A stretch of DNA of 11,672 nt from Betaproteobacteria bacterium (lineage in GTDB: Bacteria; Pseudomonadota; Gammaproteobacteria; Burkholderiales; SG8-41), in contig JAHFRO010000070.1 in the NCBI GenBank assembly GCA_023266245.1, positions 1-11,672 of the forward strand, given 5' to 3'. How positions within the stretch are numbered: the first letter of the stretch is position 1; each line of letters starts with the position of its first letter. Positions 1-10,451 of this stretch are shown here, piece after piece. The notes beneath the pieces were generated by a model that was given only the letters and a program-made list of their open reading frames with translations, did no database searches and had not been told where the DNA came from. A program made the translations under genes and the position numbers.

Positions 1-531
1 CTCGAACACGGTCTCGGCGTCCGCCGGCAGCACGTACCATCCGCCGCGCGAGATCTCGTTCTGCAGTTGGCCCGGCGCCCACCCCGAGTAACCGGCGAAG
101 ACCCGCAGTCCTTTCATCGGATCAGAACGCTTGAGCAGCCCCTCGATCCAGTCGGGGTCGGAAGCGAAATAGACATCCTGCAACACGGGAACCGCCCGCG
201 GCGGCGGTTTGGGCGCGCGCACCAGGAACACCAGCCCCTCGCGCGCCACCGGCCCGCCGAAATAGAGCACGTCCTTCCTGCCCTTCAGCGCTGCGTTCTC
301 CGGAAATACTTCGCTCAGCCGGTAGTTGAGCGGCCGGTTGATGATGACGCCGTACGGCCCGCCGCGCTGCGGGTGCGTCACCAGCACCACCGTCTCCTTG
401 AAGTTGGGGTCGCGCAGGTCGCGCTTTGCCACGAGGAAGATGCCGTTCGCCGACATTTCGGCCGCCGAGGTGGCACCGCCACAGGCCACCACCGTGGTCA
501 TGACCAATATGGCGCGGCATAAGGTAATCAT
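1..531 (-). CDS. YqgE/AlgH (UPF0301) family protein, exported variant, 3' end beyond window
   Basis: Read on the minus strand from ATG at 531, the frame stays open for 177 codons to the window edge, so the C-terminus is missing. Family hallmarks are clear: FLVAKRDLRDPNFKETVVLV near the start, GVIINRPL, LYFGGPV, and GYSGWAPGQLQNEIS followed by GGWYVLPA near the visible end. The biochemical role of this family is not established. AlgH is named for alginate regulation in Pseudomonas. The oddity is the N-terminus: about 25 residues precede the usual family start, beginning MITLCRAILVMTTVVAC and then GGATSAAE. This looks like a Sec signal peptide, or a lipoprotein signal with VVAC as lipobox, whereas typical YqgE is cytosolic. 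An in-frame stop lies upstream (TGA near 571), so the start is confined. No strong Shine-Dalgarno is seen. It may be transcribed after xdhC on the same strand or from the 200-base gap between them. Confidence 0.88.
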   Translation of the reverse strand, partial: MITLCRAILVMTTVVACGGATSAAEMSANGIFLVAKRDLRDPNFKETVVLVTHPQRGGPYGVIINRPLNYRLSEVFPENAALKGRKDVLYFGGPVAREGLVFLVRAPKPPPRAVPVLQDVYFASDPDWIEGLLKRSDPMKGLRVFAGYSGWAPGQLQNEISRGGWYVLPADAETVFE

Positions 532-598
532 TGCGGCCGAAATGAAATTGGCGGATGCCAAGAGGATGCCTCAAAAGACCAAAGCGGGGCAAACCGCC

Positions 599-621
599 CA
601 TCCCTGATCCTGTCAGGGATG
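599..621. repeat. Perfect 9-bp hairpin in the yqgE-xdhC gap
   Basis: CATCCCTGA (599-607) and TCAGGGATG (613-621) are perfect reverse complements around a 5-base loop. No T-run follows on either strand, so it is not a standard intrinsic terminator. It lies about 70 bases upstream of the yqgE start in the only non-coding space before that gene. It could be a protein-binding site or an RNA leader hairpin, and the sequence does not decide between them. Confidence 0.5.
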
Positions 622-699
622 AGGGCTTGGACGAAGCGGCAGCCAGGAATCAGAAGGCGGGGTTCCGCCCGTCGATGCCGATCTGTTGTTGCTCGATCA

Positions 700-733
700 A
701 GGAATTCGTCACCCGGTCCTAGTGACGAATTCC

Positions 734-734
<1 letters not shown>
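700..734. repeat. Perfect 13-bp inverted repeat at the xdhC stop codon
   Basis: AGGAATTCGTCAC (700-712) and GTGACGAATTCCT (722-734) form a perfect 13-bp stem with a 9-base loop. The right arm touches the last base of the xdhC stop codon (TGA at 736-734 on the minus strand). The transcript of xdhC would fold immediately after its stop. No U-tract follows (the minus strand continues TGATCGAGC), so it may be a terminator of poor quality, a 3'-end protecting structure, or a binding site. Confidence 0.6.
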
Positions 735-1732
<998 letters not shown>

Positions 1733-1950
1733 GATAGTCCCGGAAAAGCCCGTTTCTTTACGGCCGAAACGAAAAGAGGTGTTTAGGTTAGTGCAAGGCG
1801 GCGCGGCGGGTCAAGCTGTCGCCGGGAAACGGTTGCGAATGCGGCATTCCTGGGCTAGCATGGTTTGAACAACCGCCATCTTCCCGCAACCGTTCCCGCG
1901 CGTTGCAGGATGAGCGGCGCGATCCGGCACATCGCCATCTGGAGGATTTC
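1733..1950. promoter_or_regulatory. Divergent intergenic region between xdhC and the hydroxylase operon
   Basis: The 218 bases separate two divergent starts and must hold the promoters for both. A short inverted repeat, CGTTTC (1750-1755) with GAAACG (1766-1771), lies just upstream of xdhC and could be an operator. No convincing -35/-10 pair was found by eye. The right end holds the GGAGGA ribosome-binding site (1941-1946), four bases before ATG at 1951. No regulator gene is present in the window, so the inducer is unknown. Confidence 0.45.
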
Positions 1951-2421
<471 letters not shown>

Positions 2422-2433
2422 GAGGAGACGACC

Positions 2434-4803
<2,370 letters not shown>

Positions 4804-4812
4804 GAGACGATC

Positions 4813-5616
4813 ATGCATGCCTTCAGCTACCACCGCCCTGCGACGCTCAAGGAAGCGGTTTCGCTGCTGCGCAAGGTCGAGAATGCGAAGTTGCTCGCCG
4901 GCGGGCAGAGCCTGATCCCGGTGTTGAAGCTCCGGCTCGCCAGCCCCGCCGCGATGATCGATCTCGGCGCCATCGAGGAAATGCGCGGCATCAAGCTCGA
5001 GGGAGAGACGCTCACCATCGGCGCGCTCACCCGCCATGCCGAGGTCGCGGCATCGAAGGACGTCGCGATCGGCATACCCGCGCTGGCGCGCCTTGCCGAC
5101 GGAATCGGCGACCGGCAGGTGCGCAACCAGGGCACCCTCGGCGGTGCCCTCGCCAACAACGACCCCGCGGCCGATTATCCGGCGGCGGTGCTCGGCCTGG
5201 GCGCCACCGTCAACACCAACAAGCGCGCCATCGGCGCCGACAGGTTCTTTACGGGTCTCTTCGAGACCGTGCTGAAGCCAGGCGAGATCATCACCTCGGT
5301 CGCCTTTCCGCTTGCCAACCGCGCCGCCTACGCCAAGTTCAGGAATCCCGCCTCGCGCTTCGCCATCGTCGGCGTATTCGTGAGCGAAGCCGCCGGCAAT
5401 GTGCGCGTCGCGGTCACCGGGGCGGCGCCCTGCGTGTTCCGCGTGAAGGCGATGGAGAGGAAACTCGCCGAGAAATTCGCGCCCGACTCGATCGCCCGGG
5501 TGCGCGTGCCGCCGGACAACCTCAGCTCCGACATCCACGCCAGCGCCGAATATCGCGCGCATCTGGTCACGGTGATGGCGCAGCGCGCGGTCGAGGCCGC
5601 CCTCGCCAGCAAGTAG
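4813..5616 (+). CDS. coxM: Molybdenum hydroxylase FAD-binding medium subunit (CoxM-like)
   Basis: The 267-residue protein is a FAD-binding subunit of the CoxM/nicotinate-dehydrogenase type. It takes electrons from the [2Fe-2S] subunit and passes them to an external acceptor. FAD motifs are AGGQSL (29-34) and GTLGGALANNDP (107-118), in the usual places. The C-terminal CO dehydrogenase flavoprotein domain follows from about residue 170. ATG 4813 lies nine bases after the large-subunit stop and is preceded by GGAG in TAGGAGACGATC, so it is translated from the same message. The length is slightly short of Oligotropha CoxM but complete. It ends just before an inverted-repeat island, so this gene may close the structural part of the transcript. 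Confidence 0.94.
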   Translation: MHAFSYHRPATLKEAVSLLRKVENAKLLAGGQSLIPVLKLRLASPAAMIDLGAIEEMRGIKLEGETLTIGALTRHAEVAASKDVAIGIPALARLADGIGDRQVRNQGTLGGALANNDPAADYPAAVLGLGATVNTNKRAIGADRFFTGLFETVLKPGEIITSVAFPLANRAAYAKFRNPASRFAIVGVFVSEAAGNVRVAVTGAAPCVFRVKAMERKLAEKFAPDSIARVRVPPDNLSSDIHASAEYRAHLVTVMAQRAVEAALASK

Positions 5617-5850
5617 AACATAGCCGCCAAGACGCCAAGGCGCCAAGAAAACAGGAAAAGAAAATAAAAACAGCATGTTACGTCGACAAACCCACACCTA
5701 GAAGCGCGTCGCGGGCAAGCTTCAACATGCATGACTGATCGACTCCCGTCCTGGCGTTTGCGCGAGTTTTCGTTTGGCGGCTGTTTGCCGTTTTGACTTC
5801 TCGTTCCGCCATTCTTGGGTTCTTGGCGTCTTGGCGGCTAATATTCGTTT
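5617..5850. repeat. Non-coding island bounded by 19-bp perfect inverted repeats (8-bp-unit arrays)
   Basis: TAGCCGCCAAGACGCCAAG at 5621-5639 is repeated exactly, as its reverse complement, at 5822-5840. The left arm is an array of three 8-base units, CGCCAAGA/G (5625-5648). The right arm carries the same units in reverse, with a diverged outer copy (5811-5821). Just inside the left arm is an A-rich run (5647-5670), and the right interior is T-rich, so the element is roughly palindromic overall. An inner pair, GCATGTT (5673-5679) with AACATGC (5724-5730), adds to the folding potential. No credible ORF is inside. It starts five bases after the coxM stop and ends ten bases before coxD. It may be a non-autonomous mobile repeat, and as RNA it could act as a terminator or attenuator. 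Confidence 0.75.
5815..5850 (+). promoter_or_regulatory. Possible promoter for a leaderless coxD transcript
   Basis: TAATAT at 5839-5844 is close to the sigma-70 -10 consensus and ends six bases before the GTG start of coxD. Transcription would therefore begin at or next to the start codon. TTGGGT at 5815-5820 is a weak -35 candidate at an 18-base spacing. No Shine-Dalgarno precedes the GTG, which is consistent with leaderless initiation. The -10 overlaps the outer end of the inverted-repeat arm, so the repeat may supply part of the promoter. Confidence 0.3.
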
Positions 5851-6762
5851 GTGACCGCATCGACGAATTCGATAGATGAAACACTCGCGCTGCTGCGCGC
5901 GAACGACTACATCCCCGAGCGCAGCCTCGCGACCGCGCTCTTTCTCGCGCTCAAGATGGAGCGCCCGCTGTTCCTTGAGGGCGAGGCAGGCGTGGGCAAG
6001 ACCGAGATTGCGAACGTGCTCGCGCGCGCGCTCGGCCGTGAGCTGGTGCGATTGCAGTGCTACGAGGGCCTCGACATCGCATCTGCGGTCTATGAATGGA
6101 ACTATCCGCGCCAGATGCTGGAAATCCGCATGGCGGAAGGCTCCGGCCAGTCCGCGCGCCAGCAGCTTGAATCGAATATCTTCTCCGCGAAGTTTTTGAT
6201 CAAGCGGCCGCTGCTGGAAGCGCTGGATCCCGGCCACGCCGCACCGCCGGTACTGTTAATTGACGAGCTCGACCGCACCGACGAGCCGTTCGAGGCCTAC
6301 CTGCTGGAAGTGCTGTCCGACTGGCAGGTGAGCATCCCCGAGATTGGCACCATCAAGGCGCGGCAGCCGCCGATCGTGGTGATCACCTCCAACCGCACGC
6401 GCGAGATCCACGATGCGGTCAAGCGCCGCTGCCTCTACCATTGGGTCAACTATCCGGACGCGCAACGCGAGCTGGAGATCGTGCGCTGCAAGGCGCCGGA
6501 CGCGCCCGAGGTGCTGTCGCGCCAGGTGGTCGCCTTCGTGCAGAAGCTGCGCGGCATGGATCTCTTCAAGCTGCCGGGCGTCGCCGAAACCATAGACTGG
6601 TGCACGGCGCTCACCGCGCTAGATGCCGTCGCGCTCGACCCCGAAACCGTGGACAACACTCTCGGCGTGCTGCTCAAGTACCAGGACGACATCGTCAGGG
6701 TGCGCGGAGCCGAGGCAGCGCGGCTCGTCACCGAGGCCCGCGCCGTAGCCGCCGCCTCGTAA
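5851..6762 (+). CDS. coxD: CoxD-like MoxR-family AAA+ ATPase, molybdoenzyme maturation
   Basis: The 303-residue protein is a single-domain AAA+ ATPase of the MoxR/CoxD type. Walker A is GEAGVGKT (44-51), Walker B is LLIDE (135-139) followed by LDR, sensor 1 is TSNRTRE with N181, and KRRC (191-194) is a conserved basic patch. In Oligotropha, CoxD is needed to build the sulfur and copper parts of the CO dehydrogenase active site. MoxR ATPases generally act with VWA partners, and such a partner (CoxE) is encoded at 8111. Because the large subunit here lacks the Cu-ligand Cys, CoxD may serve only sulfuration or cofactor insertion. The GTG at 5851 is the only suitable start: the next in-frame Met (M36) would leave too little before Walker A. 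No Shine-Dalgarno is seen. Confidence 0.93.
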   Translation: MTASTNSIDETLALLRANDYIPERSLATALFLALKMERPLFLEGEAGVGKTEIANVLARALGRELVRLQCYEGLDIASAVYEWNYPRQMLEIRMAEGSGQSARQQLESNIFSAKFLIKRPLLEALDPGHAAPPVLLIDELDRTDEPFEAYLLEVLSDWQVSIPEIGTIKARQPPIVVITSNRTREIHDAVKRRCLYHWVNYPDAQRELEIVRCKAPDAPEVLSRQVVAFVQKLRGMDLFKLPGVAETIDWCTALTALDAVALDPETVDNTLGVLLKYQDDIVRVRGAEAARLVTEARAVAAAS

Positions 6763-6776
6763 GTGCCGCAGCTGCA

Positions 6777-8114
6777 ATGAGCACCCCTTCGTTCTTCAAG
6801 CGCCTCATTGGAAAATTCGTCCATCCCTCGGAGACAGCGCGCGCCAGCCGCACAGCTCGCAAGGCGGTCGAATTGTGCCACGCCCTGCTCTCCGAGCGTG
6901 GCGAAGTCTCGGGCGCGGCGCTGGCGCGCGAAGTGCTGGCCGAGTACGAGCGGCTGCCCGAGGCGGCATCCTTGCCGTTCTTCGACCTGCTGGTATCGGA
7001 GTTCTCGCCGGATCCAAACGAGATCGCCGGCGCGGCCGACGCCTACCGCGACGATTCCTCGCCGGAGAATCTGATCCGGCTCCAACACGCTGTCGAACCG
7101 CCGCGCCAGGAACTGTTCCGGCGACTGAACATGGCGCCGGGCGGCACCGCAGCGCTGATTGCCATGCGCCGGCGCGTGCTGCTCAGTTTAGGCACGAACC
7201 CCCACTGGACGGGTATCAACGCGGATCTGGCCCACCTGTTCGACTCGTGGTTCAACCGCGGTTTCCTCACGCTCCAGCGCATCGACTGGCACACGCCGGC
7301 CATCGTTCTCGAAAAGCTCATCCATTACGAGGCGGTCCACGAGATTACCGGCTGGAACGACCTGCGGCGGCGACTCGAAGCCGACCGGCGCTGCTTCGCG
7401 TTTTTCCACGCGGCGCTGCCGGATGAGCCGCTAATTTTCATCGAGGTCGCCCTCACCCGCGGCATCAGTAGCGCGGCGCAGCCGCTGCTCGATCCCGACA
7501 CTCCGGTCGCCGACCCCGCGCGCGCCGACTGCGCCGTCTTCTACTCGATCACCAACTGCCAGGAGGGATTGCGCGGCATCTCGTTCGGCAATCTGCTCAT
7601 CAAGCAGGTGGTGGAGGAACTCGGCCGTGAATTTCCGCGCATCCACCGCTACGCCACGCTCTCCCCAGTCCCGGGCCTTTGTGCATGGCTGCGGAGTGTC
7701 GAGCACGAAATCGCGCAGCTCGCCGACGGCCCGGCGCTGCTGGCGGAACTCGCCCGCTTGCAGGCGGCCGACTGGCCCCATGATCCCGCGAGCGCCATCC
7801 GCCTGCAGCCGTTGCTCATGCGGCTGTGCGCCTATTACCTGCTCGAAGCCAAGAAGGACGGGGAGCCGGTCGATCCTGTCGCACGCTTCCATCTCGGCAA
7901 CGGCGCGCGGCTCGAGCGCCTGAACTGGCTGGCCAATGTCTCCACGCACGGCATGCAGCGTTCAGCGGGCCTGATGGTCAATTACGAGTACCGGCTGGCC
8001 GAAGTCGAGGACAACCACGAAGCCTTCGTGAAAGAGCAGCGCATCCCCGTGTCCCATGAACTGCGCAAGCTGGCGCGCGAGTGTCCGCTGTCCAGGCAAG
8101 CGGCCGAAGCATGA
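6777..8114 (+). CDS. Malonyl-CoA decarboxylase
   Basis: The 445-residue protein matches malonyl-CoA decarboxylase (malonyl-CoA to acetyl-CoA plus CO2). The N-terminal third is helical, and the C-terminal catalytic part has the GNAT-like fold known for this family. Hallmarks are FYSITNCQEGLRGISFGNLL, ATLSPVPGL, PLLMRLCAYYLL, DPVARFHLGNGARLERLNW and SAGLMVNYEYRL. By alignment with the human enzyme from memory, the catalytic Ser-His pair is Ser296 (in LSPVPG) and His372 (in RFHLGNG). Both are present, so it should be active. ATG 6777 starts MSTPSFFKRLIGKF, 14 bases after the coxD stop, and the longer open frame upstream overlaps coxD. The stop overlaps the coxE start (ATGA 8111-8114), which indicates coupled translation. 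Finding this enzyme inside a coxDEG set is unusual, since it normally sits with matB/matC or alone. Confidence 0.93.
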   Translation: MSTPSFFKRLIGKFVHPSETARASRTARKAVELCHALLSERGEVSGAALAREVLAEYERLPEAASLPFFDLLVSEFSPDPNEIAGAADAYRDDSSPENLIRLQHAVEPPRQELFRRLNMAPGGTAALIAMRRRVLLSLGTNPHWTGINADLAHLFDSWFNRGFLTLQRIDWHTPAIVLEKLIHYEAVHEITGWNDLRRRLEADRRCFAFFHAALPDEPLIFIEVALTRGISSAAQPLLDPDTPVADPARADCAVFYSITNCQEGLRGISFGNLLIKQVVEELGREFPRIHRYATLSPVPGLCAWLRSVEHEIAQLADGPALLAELARLQAADWPHDPASAIRLQPLLMRLCAYYLLEAKKDGEPVDPVARFHLGNGARLERLNWLANVSTHGMQRSAGLMVNYEYRLAEVEDNHEAFVKEQRIPVSHELRKLARECPLSRQAAEA

Positions 8115-9343
8115 ACACCGCGAACATTACGCAGTCCGCCGCCGCCGGCCGCCTTGCTGAAAACGTCATGCACTTCGCACGCGTGCTGCGCGGAGCCGGG
8201 CTCGCGGTCGGTCCCGACCGGGTGATAGACGCGTTGAACGCACTGCAGGTCGCGGGCGTCGCGCGCCGCGACGATTTCTACTGGACGCTCGCCGCGGTGT
8301 TCATCGACCGCCATGACCAGCTTGCGTTGTTCGACAGCGCGTTCCGTATATTCTGGCGTGACCCCGAGCTCGCCGCGCGCTTGCTGCGCCTGCCGCCCGT
8401 GCGGGGCCGGATTGCGCCGGAGCGTCGCGAGTCGCAGATCCCCGAGCGCTTGGCGCAGGTACTGCTGCCGCAACGCCGTACGCGGGATGGCGCGCCGGCG
8501 GTCGAGCGCATCACCTTCGATGCCGCCCTCACCTTCTCGGCGCGCGAGTCGCTGCACGCCATGGATTTCGAAAGCATGACGAACGAGGAGCTCGCCGCCG
8601 CGCGCGCCGCGATCGCAGAGTTTAAGCTGAGGCTCCCCGAGGTGCCGACCCGGCGCTATGCACCGGACGCACGCGGGGCCCGCATCGACCTGCGGGCCAG
8701 CCTGCGCGCGAGCTTGAGAGACGGCGGGGCCACCATTCCGCTGAAACGCCGCTCCGCGGCCTGGCGCACGCCGCCGCTGGTGGTGCTTTGCGACATCTCC
8801 GGCTCGATGAACCGCTACACGCGCATGTTCCTCCACTTCGTGCACGCGGTGACCAACGACCGCGACCGGGTGCACGCGCTTACCTTCGGCACGCGGCTTA
8901 CGAATGTCACGCGCCATCTGAGGTATCGCGATGCCGACGTCGCGCTGGCACAGGTGAGCCGCGCGGTAAAGGACTGGTCGGGCGGAACACGAATCGGAGC
9001 ATGCCTGAAGGAGTTCAACGTGAAGTGGTCGCGCCGGCTGCTCGGGCAGGGCGCGGTGGTGGTGCTGATCAGCGACGGGCTCGACTGCGACGCCGGAGCG
9101 GACCTCGCGCGGCAGATGCAACGGCTGCACAAGTCCTGCCGCAGCTTGATCTGGCTCAATCCCCTGCTGCGCTACGAGAACTTCGAGGCGAGGCCCGCCG
9201 GCATCAAGGCGATGCTGCCACACGTGGACGAGTTTCTGCCGGCGCACAATCTGCAGAGCCTTGCGGAGCTTGCCGCGGTGCTCGCGCGTCCGGGCGAGCC
9301 TGCAGCCCGCTTCAGGGATGAAGGGGCACCCGCATGGAGATGA
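8111..9343 (+). CDS. coxE: CoxE-like VWA-domain protein, partner of CoxD
   Basis: The 410-residue protein has a C-terminal von Willebrand A domain with a complete metal-ion-dependent adhesion site: DISGS (D228, S230, S232), T293 in GGTRIG and D322 in ISDGLD. The first 200 residues are the CoxE-type helical region (LRGAGLAVGPDRVIDAL, FYWTLAAVFIDRHDQLALFD). VWA proteins of this kind work with MoxR/CoxD ATPases in assembling metalloenzymes, and both partners are present here. ATG 8111 was chosen because it makes the ATGA overlap with the preceding stop and begins MNTANITQSAAAGRLAENV. The frame is open ten codons further up, but only inside the previous gene. The 3' end overlaps the next gene by ten bases, so the last three genes form a tightly coupled block. 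Confidence 0.93.
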   Translation: MNTANITQSAAAGRLAENVMHFARVLRGAGLAVGPDRVIDALNALQVAGVARRDDFYWTLAAVFIDRHDQLALFDSAFRIFWRDPELAARLLRLPPVRGRIAPERRESQIPERLAQVLLPQRRTRDGAPAVERITFDAALTFSARESLHAMDFESMTNEELAAARAAIAEFKLRLPEVPTRRYAPDARGARIDLRASLRASLRDGGATIPLKRRSAAWRTPPLVVLCDISGSMNRYTRMFLHFVHAVTNDRDRVHALTFGTRLTNVTRHLRYRDADVALAQVSRAVKDWSGGTRIGACLKEFNVKWSRRLLGQGAVVVLISDGLDCDAGADLARQMQRLHKSCRSLIWLNPLLRYENFEARPAGIKAMLPHVDEFLPAHNLQSLAELAAVLARPGEPAARFRDEGAPAWR

Positions 9344-9792
9344 CCGGGGAGCAGATTATCCCCTTGCCGCAGAGCGCCACTTGGGACGCGCTCAAAGATC
9401 CGGCCATACTCAAGGACTGCATCCCCGGCTGCGAGACGATCGAGCAGCTCTCCGATACCGAGTATCAGCTGACCATGACCGCCAAGGTCGGACCGGTCAA
9501 CGCGAAATTCAAGGGCAGGATGACCCTGTCCGATGTCGCTCCGCCGCACTCCTACACCCTGCTGTTTGAAGGTCAGGGCGGCGTTGCCGGTTTCGCCAGG
9601 GGCCAGGCGAGCGTGTTGCTCACGCCGTGGGACGCGGGCACGCGGCTCGCCTACACCGCGAAAGCCACCGTCGGCGGCAAGCTGGCGCAGGTCGGCTCAC
9701 GATTGATAGACGGCGTGGCGAAGAAGATGGCCGAGCAGTTCTTCACCGCCTTCAACGAGCGCGTGAGCGGCACGCCCGATGCCGCGTGTTAG
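9334..9792 (+). CDS. coxG: CoxG-like SRPBCC-family protein, short form
   Basis: The 152-residue protein is a CoxG (CO dehydrogenase subunit G) member of the START/SRPBCC hydrophobic-ligand-binding fold. Family marks are IPLPQSATWDALKDPAILKD, CIPGCE (29-34), KVGPVNAKFKGRM and the C-terminal helix GSRLIDGVAKKMAEQFFTAF. CoxG proteins are linked to tethering the enzyme to the membrane, and recent mycobacterial work points to quinone binding and delivery. Here it would connect the three-subunit hydroxylase to respiration. The protein ends soon after the long helix (NERVSGTPDAAC). The C-terminal extension found in some longer CoxG proteins, including membrane-associated ones, is absent. The start at 9334 overlaps the coxE stop by ten bases. 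It is the last gene of the cluster before a long non-coding gap. Confidence 0.92.
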   Translation: MEMTGEQIIPLPQSATWDALKDPAILKDCIPGCETIEQLSDTEYQLTMTAKVGPVNAKFKGRMTLSDVAPPHSYTLLFEGQGGVAGFARGQASVLLTPWDAGTRLAYTAKATVGGKLAQVGSRLIDGVAKKMAEQFFTAFNERVSGTPDAAC

Positions 9793-9804
9793 CGCCAAGA
9801 GCTA

Positions 9805-9838
9805 TAGCCGCCGATGGACGCCGATGGACGCCGATAAC
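9805..9838 (+). repeat. Left arm of a 34-bp imperfect inverted repeat (10-bp-unit array)
   Basis: The arm begins TAGCCGCCGATGGACG and holds two perfect 10-base units, CCGATGGACG (9811-9820, 9821-9830), and a diverged third (9831-9838). By hand alignment it matches the reverse complement of 10452-10485 at 29 of 34 positions. A single copy of the 8-base unit of the coxM-coxD island, CGCCAAGA, lies just before it (9793-9800), directly after the coxG stop. Confidence 0.7.
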
Positions 9839-9913
9839 TTCAAAAAACAGCCAGGGAGAACAGAGAGAGAGCGAATTCAGGCTCTCGCCGCAAGCGGCGC
9901 GGTCAGTACGACC

Positions 9914-10108
9914 TCAACGCCACCCGCAGGAGAATGAATCCCTGCGGATGAAGTACGTGTGCACATGCCAGGACTTGGGAAGATCTCGCACGTGCGCGTA
10001 AGCGGGCGTGCCCGTGTGCCAACCCACGCCGCAAGAACAGGGCCGATACTCCGGAGCAGTTGACTCGGATTTCTTGCCGCAGCGATAGCAAACATAGACC
10101 GGAATCAT
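9914..10108 (-). CDS. Possible small zinc-ribbon-like protein, unrecognised
   Basis: Reading from ATG at 10108 gives 64 residues, starting MIPVYVCYRCGKKSE. Two cysteine pairs stand out: C7-x2-C10 and C24-x-C26 in PCSCGVGWHTG, with H31 close by. The pattern suggests one zinc site, but the CxC second half is not a standard zinc ribbon. The rest (SWHVHTYFIRRDSFSCGWR) is basic and aromatic. A GGGGG run sits eight bases before the ATG. By hand count about two-thirds of codons end in G or C, visibly lower than in the flanking genes, so it is either imported or only partly selected. It lies alone, opposite in strand to its neighbours, inside the inverted-repeat island. I do not recognise a named family and suggest no function. 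It could be a chance ORF. Confidence 0.4.
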   Translation of the reverse strand: MIPVYVCYRCGKKSESTAPEYRPCSCGVGWHTGTPAYAHVRDLPKSWHVHTYFIRRDSFSCGWR

Positions 10109-10351
10109 TGTTACAACCCCCAATTATTCAGACGCTTTCAGGAGACCCGTCCAGGGAACAGCAAGAACTGTTCCTGCCGCGTCGCGCGCGGTCCACTGGC
10201 GAACGCGGGGTTGAGAAGGCCGGTTTAGGGCTCTCTGGGGTTCCGGGTGAACGCAGCCTGTCGACGGGTCGACGGGGTTTGACGAACTTCTGACGCCACA
10301 TGCAATTCCGCGATCCCTTGTGGGAACAGCGATCGCGAGACGGAAAGAAAC

Positions 10352-10373
10352 GGCCGGCTGTTTCCAGCCGGCC
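10352..10373. terminator. Perfect 9-bp GC-rich hairpin, possible weak terminator
   Basis: GGCCGGCTG (10352-10360) and CAGCCGGCC (10365-10373) pair perfectly around a TTTC loop. On the minus strand the stem is followed by GTTTCTTT, a moderate U-run, so it could terminate transcription running leftward. On the plus strand the following bases (ACAGGTTG) do not fit a terminator. It may instead be part of the surrounding repeat element. Confidence 0.4.
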
Positions 10374-10401
10374 ACAGGTTGTTCCTCTTATAACTCGGTC
10401 T

Positions 10402-10437
10402 CTCTGCGACCTCTGTGATCTCTGTGCCCTCTGTGGC
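10402..10437 (-). repeat. Tandem array of four 9-bp units
   Basis: Four consecutive 9-base units share the core CTCTGYG and differ in the last two bases: CTCTGCGAC, CTCTGTGAT, CTCTGTGCC, CTCTGTGGC. Read on the minus strand, the array begins TATAGCCACAGAGG. It therefore starts with the same TAGCC end motif as the 8-base and 10-base arrays elsewhere in the window. There are no spacers, so this is not CRISPR. Confidence 0.75.
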
Positions 10438-10451
10438 TATATGGTCTTGGG

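Larger units (their letters stand above)
9839..10401. other. Interior of the coxG-GST gap, mostly non-coding
   Basis: Between the two inverted-repeat arms this stretch holds one plausible minus-strand small ORF (9914-10108) and little else that looks coding. Visible structure: GGAACAG (10155-10161) with CTGTTCC (10168-10174), a 7-bp hairpin with a 6-base loop; the direct palindromic pair GTCGAC-GG-GTCGAC near 10260-10273; and a GC-rich hairpin at 10352-10373. Open frames around 10060-10375 on either strand have no recognisable protein character. No promoter could be assigned with confidence. Confidence 0.5.

Noticed and set aside
67..607. Plus-strand and alternate minus-strand ORFs over the left edge
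   Set aside because: The minus frame starting at 531 gives clear YqgE family motifs through the entire segment, so the others are shadows in other frames.
1903..1950. Upstream start for the small subunit (adds 16 residues)
   Set aside because: GGAGGA at 1941-1946 is perfectly placed for ATG 1951, and the extra residues are not like the family.
6441..6776. N-terminal extension of the malonyl-CoA decarboxylase frame by 112 codons
   Set aside because: The extension lies entirely over coxD and the short gap, in another frame, and its translation is low-complexity Arg/Ala/Gly. ATG 6777 gives a normal family N-terminus.
10060..10375. Overlapping ORFs of about 80 codons on both strands in the coxG-GST gap
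   Set aside because: They overlap hairpins and repeats, lack ribosome-binding sites and conserved-looking features, and give low-complexity translations.
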